Shown one piece after another: positions 16,086-24,908 of a DNA stretch of 64,000 bases. Both the position numbers and the translations under genes were made by a program. The stretch comes from Vicinamibacterales bacterium (GTDB lineage: Bacteria > Acidobacteriota > Vicinamibacteria > Vicinamibacterales > SCN-69-37). The number at the start of each line of letters is the position of its first letter. Position 1 is the stretch's first letter. The stretch lies in assembly GCA_030827135.1 (NCBI GenBank), contig JAURFE010000002.1:1-64000 (forward strand), written 5' to 3'. The notes under the pieces were generated by a model. The model worked only from the letters and a program-made list of their open reading frames with translations, made no database searches and was not told where the DNA came from.

Positions 16086-16853
16086 GTGGCGGTCGCGATG
16101 ATCGTGGCCGCGACCAGTGTGCTTGCACAGTCACAACCCTCAACGTATCGCGAAACGATTGCCGGCACGCTGGTGAGCTTTGAAATGGTCCTGGTGCCGG
16201 GGAGCGCGACGCAGCCGTCCTTTTACATGGGCCGCACGGAAGTGACGTGGGACCTGTACGACGTGTACGCGCTGGGACTTGATGCAGACGCCCCGAAGCC
16301 GGCAGGCCTCGATGCGATCGGTCGTCCGTCGAATCCGTACGGCGCGCCTGACTACGGCTGGGGACACGCGGGGTACGCCGCGATCAGCGTGACCCGGCAC
16401 GCCGCCGAATCGTTCACGAAATGGCTTTCCCTCAAGACGGGACGGGAGTATCGTCTCCCCACCGACGCGGAGTGGCAGCACGCGGCGACGCTCGCCTGGC
16501 AGGGCAAGACCGCCGACGAAGTCGCCTGGCACGCCGGCAACGCGGGTATGGTGACGCATCCGGTGTCCAGGAAGGCACCCGACGCGTTGGGATTGTTCGA
16601 CCTGTTTGGCAACGCCGGGGAATGGGTGATGACCCCGGGCGACACACGCGTAATTCGCGGCGGCACGTATCGAAGCGGCCCGGATACCATCGGCCCGACC
16701 GCGCGCGCCGAACAGGACGAGACGTGGAACGAACGCGACCCGCAGCTGCCCAAGAGTCAGTGGTGGTTGTCGGACGGACCCTTTGTTGGATTTCGTGTGG
16801 TCCAGGGGTCCAGGGTCCAGGGTTCGGGTCCAGGGGTCCGAGGGAGAAAAGCG
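16086..16853 (+). CDS. Exported SUMF1/FGE-like domain protein, no stop codon of its own
   Basis: Formylglycine-generating-enzyme (SUMF1) fold: VLVPGSATQPSFYMGRTEVTW, then YRLPTDAEWQHAA, GLFDLFGNAGEWV, VIRGGTYRSGP and the terminal GFRVV. The N-terminus VAVAMIVAATSVLAQ is a signal-peptide core cleaved after Ala. I place the start at GTG 16086; an ATG at 16098 or 15972 is possible, the last adding a repeat-encoded basic region but running antisense to the apbE start. No cysteines are visible in the domain, so the two catalytic cysteines of true formylglycine-generating enzymes are missing. A sulfatase-activating role is therefore unlikely, and a structural or binding role more likely. The frame continues into the next gene. 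Confidence 0.75.
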
Positions 16854-18164
<1,311 letters not shown>

Positions 18165-18177
18165 GGTTGGCTACGTA

Positions 18178-18202
18178 GGGCGCGCTGAACTGTAGCGCGC
18201 TG
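18178..18202. repeat. Family B hairpin (imperfect)
   Basis: GGGCGCGCT, loop GAACTGT, AGCGCGCT, preceded by CTACGTA. It lies between the oxidoreductase and the next gene. Confidence 0.7.
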
Positions 18203-18227
18203 TGTTGGTTGAGTGGGGTTGGGTGAC

Positions 18228-19142
18228 ATGAGACGACGAGAATTCCTCCGAACGGCCGGCATCGCGGCGGCGGGACTGGCCGTATCGGGTCGCGAGGCGT
18301 GGGCGTGGCGGCAGCAGCCGGCGCGCACGTTCAAGCTGAAGTATGCGCCGCACTTCGGGATGTTCCGGGAGCACTCGGGGCCGGATCTGGTCGCGCAGCT
18401 CGAGTTCATGGCTGCCGAAGGGTTCGCCGCGCTCGAAGACAACGGGATGCGCGGACGCACGGTCGCCGACCAGGAACGGATCGGGGCCGCGCTGCAGCGG
18501 CTCAAGATGACGATGGGCGTGTTTGTGGCGCATACGATCAACTGGAACGAGCCGACACTGACGTCCATGAACGACGCGCCGCGTGACGTGTTCCTGAAGG
18601 AGATCCAGGAGTCGGTCGAGATCGCGAAGCGGGTCGGCGCAAAGTGGATGACGGTGGTGCCGGGGCACGTCGACCGGCGGCCACACATCGACTACCAGAC
18701 CGCGCGTGTGGTCGAGACGCTGAAGCGGGCCGCGGCCATCCTTGAGCCCCATGGGCTGGTGATGGTGCTCGAGCCACTGAACACGCTGAGGAACCATCCC
18801 GGCATGTTCCTGACGTCCACGCCGCAGGCCTATCTGGTGTGCAAGGCGGTCGCGAGCCCGGCCTGCAAGATCCTGTACGACATCTACCATCAGCAGATTA
18901 CCGAGGGGAACCTGCTGCCGAACATCGACCGGGCCTGGGACGAGATTGCCTACCTCCAGGTCGGCGACAACCCCGGCCGGAATGAGCCCGGCACCGGCGA
19001 AATCAACTACCGGAACGTCTTCCGCCACATCCACGGCAAGGGGTTTACCGGGGTGGTCGGGATGGAACATGGCAACGCCACCCGGGGCCGCGAGGGTGAG
19101 CGGGCGGTCATAGACGCGTACATCCGGGCGGACGAGTTTTGA
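18228..19142 (+). CDS. Tat-exported hydroxypyruvate isomerase-like TIM-barrel protein
   Basis: A 304-residue protein starting MRRREFLRTAGIAAAGLAVSG, a twin-arginine signal. It then has a xylose-isomerase-like TIM barrel: YAPHFGMFREHSGPDLVAQLEFMAAEGFAALEDNG, VVPGHVDRRPHIDYQ, LVMVLEPLN (metal-binding Glu), ILYDIYHQQITEGNLL, YLQVGDNPGRNEPGTGEINY and VVGMEHGNA. These match the hydroxypyruvate isomerase/sugar isomerase family. The ATG at 18228 is chosen because it immediately precedes the Tat motif. Substrate unknown. Confidence 0.87.
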   Translation: MRRREFLRTAGIAAAGLAVSGREAWAWRQQPARTFKLKYAPHFGMFREHSGPDLVAQLEFMAAEGFAALEDNGMRGRTVADQERIGAALQRLKMTMGVFVAHTINWNEPTLTSMNDAPRDVFLKEIQESVEIAKRVGAKWMTVVPGHVDRRPHIDYQTARVVETLKRAAAILEPHGLVMVLEPLNTLRNHPGMFLTSTPQAYLVCKAVASPACKILYDIYHQQITEGNLLPNIDRAWDEIAYLQVGDNPGRNEPGTGEINYRNVFRHIHGKGFTGVVGMEHGNATRGREGERAVIDAYIRADEF

Positions 19143-19157
19143 GGCCCCCGTACGCAG

Positions 19158-19208
19158 GGCCCGCGGAACTGCAGCGGGCCGCGCTGGCGCGCTGAAGTTC
19201 AGTGCGCC
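19158..19208. repeat. Two family B hairpins
   Basis: GGCCCGC...GCGGGCC (19158-19180) and GGCGCGCTGAAGTTCAGTGCGCC (19186-19208), just upstream of the TonB-receptor promoter. They could terminate the preceding transcript. Confidence 0.8.
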
Positions 19209-19224
19209 CTCCGGGTGCGGGGTC

Positions 19225-19300
19225 TTGACACCGCCGTTACGAAGGCATCTACTCTTTCCGATACTTAGTTAACTGACTTTAGGAAGTCAGATCGAGGAGG
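19225..19300 (+). promoter_or_regulatory. Promoter, leader hairpin and ribosome binding site of the TonB receptor gene
   Basis: TTGACA at 19225-19230 is a perfect -35; TCTACT at 19248-19253 is a -10 at 17-bp spacing. The leader contains a hairpin CTGACTT-TAGG-AAGTCAG (19273-19290), and GAGGAGG (19294-19300) lies 7 nt before the ATG. This is one of the strongest conventional expression signals in the window. Confidence 0.75.
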
Positions 19301-19307
19301 AAGAGTG

Positions 19308-22214
19308 ATGCAATTTCGGCGTCTCTGTGCGCTGGCGCTGGTCGCGTTTGGTGCCCTGACGGGCTCGGCGTTCGCCCAGTCCCAGGCTATCAACGGCACT
19401 ATTGAAGGTACGGTCAAGGATGCGTCCGGTGCGGTGCTGCCGGGCGTCACGGTGACCGTGACCAACACCGACACGGGCACGCAGCGCGTGGTCGTGACCA
19501 ACGAGACTGGAGTGTTCCGCGCGCCGCTGCTCCAGCTCGGCCAGCATACCGTCACCGCGGAGTTGTCGGGCTTCACCAAGTTTGAACAGCGCGGCATCGG
19601 CCTGGTGGCCGGCCAGACGGTCGTGCTCAACATCGCGTTGCGCGTGGGCGGCATGACCGAGTCGGTCACCGTGAGTGCAGACGCGCCGGTCGTGGACCTC
19701 GGCAAGACGGACGTCGGGCGCAACATCAACGCGCGCGAAATCGCGAACCTGCCGAACGTGTCGCGCAACCCCTATAACTTTGCGCTGCTCCAGCCGGGCG
19801 TCACCGGCACGGAGAACAGCGAATTCGGCGTGCCGCGTTTCAGCGTCAACGGTCAGGCGCTGCGCGTGAACTACCAGGTGGACGGCAACACCAACACGCA
19901 GCAGGACCGCGCCGGTCTGCGCATGATGCCGATGTCGGAAGTCATGGTGCGTGAAGTGCAGGTCGTCACCTCGGGCTTCGCGCCCGAGTTCGGCAACACG
20001 ACGGGCCTGGTCTACAACGCCGTCACCCCGTCGGGCACCAACACGTTCCGTGGCGATGTGGGCTACCGCTTCCGTCAGAAGTCGTGGTCGGCGTTCCCGT
20101 TCTTCTTCACTGGTCCCAAGACCGAAGCGACCCGTCCCGACAACTCGCTGGACATCTTCACGGCCACCGTTGGTGGTCCGATCGTCAAGAACTCGGTCCA
20201 CTTCTACACGGGGTACGAGCGGACCTACCGCGAGATGCCGCGCATCATGAACATTGATGCGGGGATCGCCGCGCAGGTCGGCGTCACGCCGCAGCCGGCG
20301 GCCGTGGATGCGTACCAGAAAGTGCAGTTCCTGATCGCCAAGGTGGACTGGCAGGCGACGCCGTCGCAGCGTCTGACGGCCCGCACCAACCTGTTCGAGA
20401 ACAGCAACCCGCTCAACCAGGGGGGCGGCGGCAACACCGCGCTCGAACGCTCGGTGGACTTCGCCGACAAGATGTATTCCCACGCGGTACAGCTGGTCTC
20501 GACGCTCGGCTCCGCCAACCTGAACGAACTGCGTCTGCAGGTGGCCCAGCGCCATCAGCAGCGGTTCGCGTCGGCCGGCGCGGGCACGGGCGTGTCCGTC
20601 AACATCAACGGCGGCACCGTCGGCGGGGTGAACAACAACATCCAGTTCGGCAAGCCCACCGGTGACGGCGAAGACTTCATCCAGCGCATCTACCAGGTCG
20701 TCAACAACTTCACCTGGCTGCGCGGCAACCACAACTTCAAGGCGGGCTTTGACTACCGCTTCATCGATGACTACCGCGCGGTGCCGCTGCCGGCGACCTA
20801 CACGTTCGCGAACGTGGCCGCCTATCTTGCGGCCAAGAGTGGCGCCAACCCCAAGGGGTACACGTCGTTTGCGCAGACGGTGGCCATCGAGCCGACGTTC
20901 GACATGACCAATGGCGGTTTCTCGGCCTTCGTCCAGGACGACTGGAAGGTCACGCCGAACTTCAAGCTGCTCTACGGCCTCCGGTATGACCTGAACCTCT
21001 ACAACGAGGGGATTCCCGGCTCGCCGTACTCGCAGACGTTCAACAAGGACGGCAACAACATCGCGCCGCGCGCCGGGTTCGCGTGGACGCTCGACGAGCA
21101 GGGCAGGTCGGTGCTGCGCGGCAGTTCGGTCGTCATGTACGACCAGGCGTTGCTCGCGATCATCGAGCAGGCGTACACCAACAGCGGCAACCCGCGCCGC
21201 GTGTCGGTGACGTTGTCGCCGACGGCCGCCAACGCGCCGAGTTTCCCGAGCGTGCTGACAACGGCGTCGGGCACCCAGAGCACGATCTTCGCCATGGCCC
21301 CGGACTTCGTGTCCGGTCGCACCTGGCAGAGCAACCTGACCTACGAACGGGCGGTCGGCTCCAACTACTCCGTCTCGATCGGCGGCATCTACGCCCGGGG
21401 CTGGGACATGCCCGTCATCAACGACGTGAACCACATCAACCCCATCCGGACGCTTGAGGACGGCCGCGGCGTCTACAGCACGTCGGTCAACGCGTCGACG
21501 CGTCTTGACCCCCGGTTCAACAAAGTGCGCATGGTCCAGTCGGTCGGCGAGTCCTGGTACAAGGCGATGACCGTGCAGTTCGGCAAGCGGTGGAACGGCA
21601 GCCTGCAGTTCGACCTCAACTACACGCTCGCCAAGGGCGTGGATACGGCGCCGCTCGGCGGCAACATCCTGTCGGTGCAGGGTGATGCGGTCCGCTCGGA
21701 TCCCGCGAACCTCGCGCGCGACAAGGGCCCGAACTCGCTCGACGTGCGGCACACGCTCAACGGCAGCGTCGTCGCGCTCTCGAACTTCAACATCGCGAAC
21801 CGGACCCTGCACCACATCCTGAACAACAACCAGGTGTCGCTGTTCCTCCAGCTGAACTCGGGGCTGCCCGTGCAGATTCAGGGCAACGTGGACCTGAACG
21901 GCGACGGCAATGGCGCGAACGACCGGCCGTTGAACGTCACGCGCAACTCGCTGTACCTCCCGGCGCGGTACAACGTGGACGCGCGATTCTCGCGGTTCTT
22001 CAACCTCGGCTACCGGAACACGCGTCTTGAAGTGCAGGCCGAGTTCAAGAACCTCCTGAACACAGAGCAGATCAGCGGCGTGCAGACCACTTATGCGGTC
22101 AACGCCACGACCGGCGCGGCGACCGTTCCCCTCCCGACGAACGGGAACGCGTTGGTCCCGACCAACGGCTACGAACAGCGCAAGTTCCAGCTCGGCTTCA
22201 AGCTGTTCTTCTAG
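19308..22214 (+). CDS. Oar-like TonB-dependent outer-membrane receptor
   Basis: A 968-residue outer-membrane protein. Residues 1-24 are a signal peptide ending SAFAQ. Residues about 28-110 form a carboxypeptidase-regulatory-like beta-sandwich (GTIEGTVKDASGAVLPGVTV ... AELSGF). The plug region starts near VTVSADAPVVDLGKTDVGRNIN, and the rest is an Asn/Tyr/aromatic-rich beta-barrel ending FQLGFKLFF with the terminal Phe of barrel proteins. This architecture is abundant in Acidobacteriota and is linked to uptake of oligosaccharides or peptides. It is followed by two secreted carbohydrate-active-type genes, which suggests a polysaccharide-related substrate (inference). Confidence 0.93.
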   Translation: MQFRRLCALALVAFGALTGSAFAQSQAINGTIEGTVKDASGAVLPGVTVTVTNTDTGTQRVVVTNETGVFRAPLLQLGQHTVTAELSGFTKFEQRGIGLVAGQTVVLNIALRVGGMTESVTVSADAPVVDLGKTDVGRNINAREIANLPNVSRNPYNFALLQPGVTGTENSEFGVPRFSVNGQALRVNYQVDGNTNTQQDRAGLRMMPMSEVMVREVQVVTSGFAPEFGNTTGLVYNAVTPSGTNTFRGDVGYRFRQKSWSAFPFFFTGPKTEATRPDNSLDIFTATVGGPIVKNSVHFYTGYERTYREMPRIMNIDAGIAAQVGVTPQPAAVDAYQKVQFLIAKVDWQATPSQRLTARTNLFENSNPLNQGGGGNTALERSVDFADKMYSHAVQLVSTLGSANLNELRLQVAQRHQQRFASAGAGTGVSVNINGGTVGGVNNNIQFGKPTGDGEDFIQRIYQVVNNFTWLRGNHNFKAGFDYRFIDDYRAVPLPATYTFANVAAYLAAKSGANPKGYTSFAQTVAIEPTFDMTNGGFSAFVQDDWKVTPNFKLLYGLRYDLNLYNEGIPGSPYSQTFNKDGNNIAPRAGFAWTLDEQGRSVLRGSSVVMYDQALLAIIEQAYTNSGNPRRVSVTLSPTAANAPSFPSVLTTASGTQSTIFAMAPDFVSGRTWQSNLTYERAVGSNYSVSIGGIYARGWDMPVINDVNHINPIRTLEDGRGVYSTSVNASTRLDPRFNKVRMVQSVGESWYKAMTVQFGKRWNGSLQFDLNYTLAKGVDTAPLGGNILSVQGDAVRSDPANLARDKGPNSLDVRHTLNGSVVALSNFNIANRTLHHILNNNQVSLFLQLNSGLPVQIQGNVDLNGDGNGANDRPLNVTRNSLYLPARYNVDARFSRFFNLGYRNTRLEVQAEFKNLLNTEQISGVQTTYAVNATTGAATVPLPTNGNALVPTNGYEQRKFQLGFKLFF

Positions 22215-22220
22215 TCAGAC

Positions 22221-22250
22221 CCGGGCCAGGGCGAAGGCGCTCTGGCCCGG
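22221..22250 (+). terminator. Hairpin after the TonB receptor gene
   Basis: CCGGGCCAGGGCG pairs with CGCTCTGGCCCGG (13-bp stem, one G-T pair, loop AAGG). It starts 6 bp after the stop codon and has no T-run, so it may stabilise the mRNA end rather than terminate by itself. Confidence 0.7.
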
Positions 22251-22267
22251 CAATTCACCTGTCGTTC

Positions 22268-22395
22268 GTTATTGAGGATTGAGGATTGAGGATCGGGATT
22301 GCTGGAATGTGGATTGCGCGATTGATTGACGGATTGCCTCAATCACACAATCCTCAATCCAAATCCTCAATCCTCAATCCTCAATCCTCAATAAC
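22268..22395. repeat. GGATTGAG inverted repeat (family D), partly coding
   Basis: A perfect 26-bp inverted repeat: 22268-22293 (GTTATTGAGG...) and 22370-22395 (...CCTCAATAAC), built from 8-bp GGATTGAG units. The right half is read as the N-terminal region SSILNPQSS of the next protein. Confidence 0.9.
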
Positions 22396-24898
22396 ACTCG
22401 CGCTCACCCTCCTCCTCCTTCTCGTCGCGCTCCCATCCGCCGCGCCGCAGCCTTCCACCGCCTCATCCATCCCCATCACCATTGCGCGCCACCAGCCGGG
22501 CGCCCCGATTACCCTCGGTGTCCCCTTTCCCAAGGGCGCCCTGGCCTCCCCTGACCATGTGCGAGTCCTTGACGCCGCCGGTCGGGAAGTCCCCGCACAA
22601 GTCACCGAAGTCACGACCTGGGAGCCTGTCGATCCCAGCGTGAAATGGGTCTGGGTCTTTTTTTTCGCCGGTGACGCCAATCGGTATCTGCTGGAATTCG
22701 GCGCCTCCGTGAGACGGACGCGGATCGCGGCGCCCATCGAAGCGCTCAACAACCCCCGCGCCGCCGGACTCGCGGAAATCACCACCGGCCCTCTGCGCGT
22801 CGTCGTCCGCCAGGGCGACACCGGGTTTCTGACCTCCGTGCAGCTCGACATCGACGGCAATGGCTTCACCGATGCCGATGAAATCGCGAGCGGTCCCGCC
22901 GCGCGTGGGTCCTTCGCGGACGTGCTGGACGATGCGGGGGTGGACAGTTCGAAGGCGACCGTACTGCGTACGACGCTGGAGCGCGGCACCGGGCCGCTGC
23001 ACACCGTGCTGCGTGTGGACGGCGAATACCGCTACGGGCGCGGCGACAACGACACGTCGCCGTTTGTGACCCGGATTCATGCGTATGCCGGGCGGACGTA
23101 CATCCGGGTGCTGCATACGTGGATCTACACCGGCACGCCCGATCACCATCGACCACAGGAGGGCGACTATCCTCACGTGGCCACGCAGGGTGAGCGGCTG
23201 ATCGTCACCGACCCCACGGATACCGGATGGACGCGGCCGAACGACCGGCTGCAGGGTCTCGGGCAGTCGCTGACGCTCCGGCTCAACCGGAACGGCTTGT
23301 CCCCGGTGTCGCGGACGCAGCTGGACGCCACACCAGGTGCGCCAGGATGGGTGCATGTCTCCGACGGGCAGCGTGGTGTCGCCGTCGGGCTTCGCCACTT
23401 CGTCGAGGAGTACCCGAAGGAGCTGGCGTTCGACCCCGCCACCGGCGCGATGACGGCGTACTTCTGGTCGCCCCGCGGCGGCCCCATGAGTTTTGCCCGG
23501 TCGTCGAATGCCCCCGCCAATGAAGGGGCGGTCGAAAACTGGGCGACCGGTCTCGCCAAGACGAGTGAAGCCGTGTGGTTCTTCCATGGCCCCGGCACCA
23601 CGACCGACGACGTGCGTCGCACGATGCAACTGGCGATCGCGCCGCCGGTCGCACATGTCGATCCGGCGTGGTACGGCGCGTCCGGGGTGTACGGCGACTT
23701 TGCGCCGCGGTCCGCGCGTGAGCCGGAGCTGCAACGCGCCCTCGACTACAAGTACGACTGGATGCGGTTCAATCAGGTGCGCGAGCCGTGGTTCGGCGCA
23801 TTCAACCACGGCGACATGATGAACACCTTCGACGGCACGCGGTGGAGCGTGTACGGCCATGGCGAACCGGCCCAGGATTTCATGTGGTGGCTGCAGTTCA
23901 TGCGCACCGGCGATCCGGATGTCTTCGACACCGCGCAGGCCTTCAGTCGTCATCTGATGGATGTCGACAACACCCACTGGCCCGCCGGTCCGGTGTTCCT
24001 CGGCGATACGAACTACCCGATGGATTGGTGGAACACGCTGACGGCGCCGAAGGCCACGAAATATCTCGGCGTCGGCCGCCGGCATGCCGAGCAGCACTGG
24101 ATGCACATCCTCAGCGCGCATGTGTGGGTGCAGGGCTGGATGGCGTCCTACTATCTCGCCGCCGACCACCGCGCGCTCGACGTGGCCCGGCTCACCGCCG
24201 ACATGCACCTGCGCCGCCTGTGGGGCGAGCACGAGCTCACCGGCCGCCGCCTCTATCTGTCGATCTGGAATCTGGCCGAGGTCTGGGACGCGACCAAGGA
24301 CGCGCGCTACGCACAGGAACTCGAGGTCCGTGTGTTGAAGATGCTGCAGTTGCAGCGCGACCAGGCCGACCAGCTAGCGCTCGAACGCTACGGCTACGCC
24401 AACGTCTATGCGACGCATGGCCTGTGGAAGTACTACACCATGACGGAGAGTGCGCCGGTGCGCGCGGCCCTGGTGCGGAACGCGCGCGCCGTGCGCGACA
24501 TTCCTCCGCTCAACCACATGATGGAGTCGTACCTCGCGACCATTCACGGGCTGAGCCTCGGCTACCGGCTGACCGGTGATCAATCGTTTGTGGAGGAGAT
24601 GCAGCGACGCCTTGAACCACTTCGCGTGGACGCGCTGCCCCGTCCGATCGGCGACTCGTGGACACGCGCCGATCTGTTCACCGCGCTTGAACGGGCCAGC
24701 CGGCTGCCGGCCGACCCCAATCGCCTGCGGCCCAACGCCGCCAACGAATACACGGCCGCACCGGCCCCGCGGCGCGCGATCTGGTCGTTCACCAACGGCC
24801 TGCGCGTGTTCGGATGGACGACGGCGTACGGCGTCCCCTGGGCGCTCTCCGTGCTGGATGAGGTCCAGGGGTCCAGGAGTCCAGAAGTCCGGAAATGA
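22307..24898 (+). CDS. Secreted exo-rhamnogalacturonan-lyase-like protein (PcRGLX/YetA-like)
   Basis: From ATG 22307 the protein has 863 residues. After a repeat-encoded N-region comes the signal core ITLALTLLLLLVALPSAA. The mature part starts with a beta-rich domain (GVPFPKGALASPDHVRVLDAAGREVPAQ), resembling the N-terminal RIFT-barrel of PcRGLX/YetA-like proteins. It continues with a long alpha-helical domain (FNHGDMMNTFDGTRWSVYGH, HWMHILSAHVWVQGWMASYY), like an (alpha/alpha)6 toroid. Related enzymes cleave rhamnogalacturonan; activity here is inferred. The tail VQGSRSPEVRK is encoded by GGTCCAGGGG repeats (24862-24892). TTG 22286 is an alternative start. Confidence 0.75.
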   Translation: MWIARLIDGLPQSHNPQSKSSILNPQSSITLALTLLLLLVALPSAAPQPSTASSIPITIARHQPGAPITLGVPFPKGALASPDHVRVLDAAGREVPAQVTEVTTWEPVDPSVKWVWVFFFAGDANRYLLEFGASVRRTRIAAPIEALNNPRAAGLAEITTGPLRVVVRQGDTGFLTSVQLDIDGNGFTDADEIASGPAARGSFADVLDDAGVDSSKATVLRTTLERGTGPLHTVLRVDGEYRYGRGDNDTSPFVTRIHAYAGRTYIRVLHTWIYTGTPDHHRPQEGDYPHVATQGERLIVTDPTDTGWTRPNDRLQGLGQSLTLRLNRNGLSPVSRTQLDATPGAPGWVHVSDGQRGVAVGLRHFVEEYPKELAFDPATGAMTAYFWSPRGGPMSFARSSNAPANEGAVENWATGLAKTSEAVWFFHGPGTTTDDVRRTMQLAIAPPVAHVDPAWYGASGVYGDFAPRSAREPELQRALDYKYDWMRFNQVREPWFGAFNHGDMMNTFDGTRWSVYGHGEPAQDFMWWLQFMRTGDPDVFDTAQAFSRHLMDVDNTHWPAGPVFLGDTNYPMDWWNTLTAPKATKYLGVGRRHAEQHWMHILSAHVWVQGWMASYYLAADHRALDVARLTADMHLRRLWGEHELTGRRLYLSIWNLAEVWDATKDARYAQELEVRVLKMLQLQRDQADQLALERYGYANVYATHGLWKYYTMTESAPVRAALVRNARAVRDIPPLNHMMESYLATIHGLSLGYRLTGDQSFVEEMQRRLEPLRVDALPRPIGDSWTRADLFTALERASRLPADPNRLRPNAANEYTAAPAPRRAIWSFTNGLRVFGWTTAYGVPWALSVLDEVQGSRSPEVRK

Positions 24899-24908
24899 GG
24901 AGAAGACG

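Noticed and set aside
19273-19290. Leader hairpin before the TonB receptor as a riboswitch
   Set aside because: The leader is short (about 50 nt) with one 7-bp hairpin and no conserved aptamer features.
19287-21815. 842-residue open frame on the minus strand opposite the TonB receptor
   Set aside because: It mirrors the codon pattern of the receptor gene on the other strand, is Arg/His/Val-rich and has no recognisable domain; a GC-rich shadow frame.
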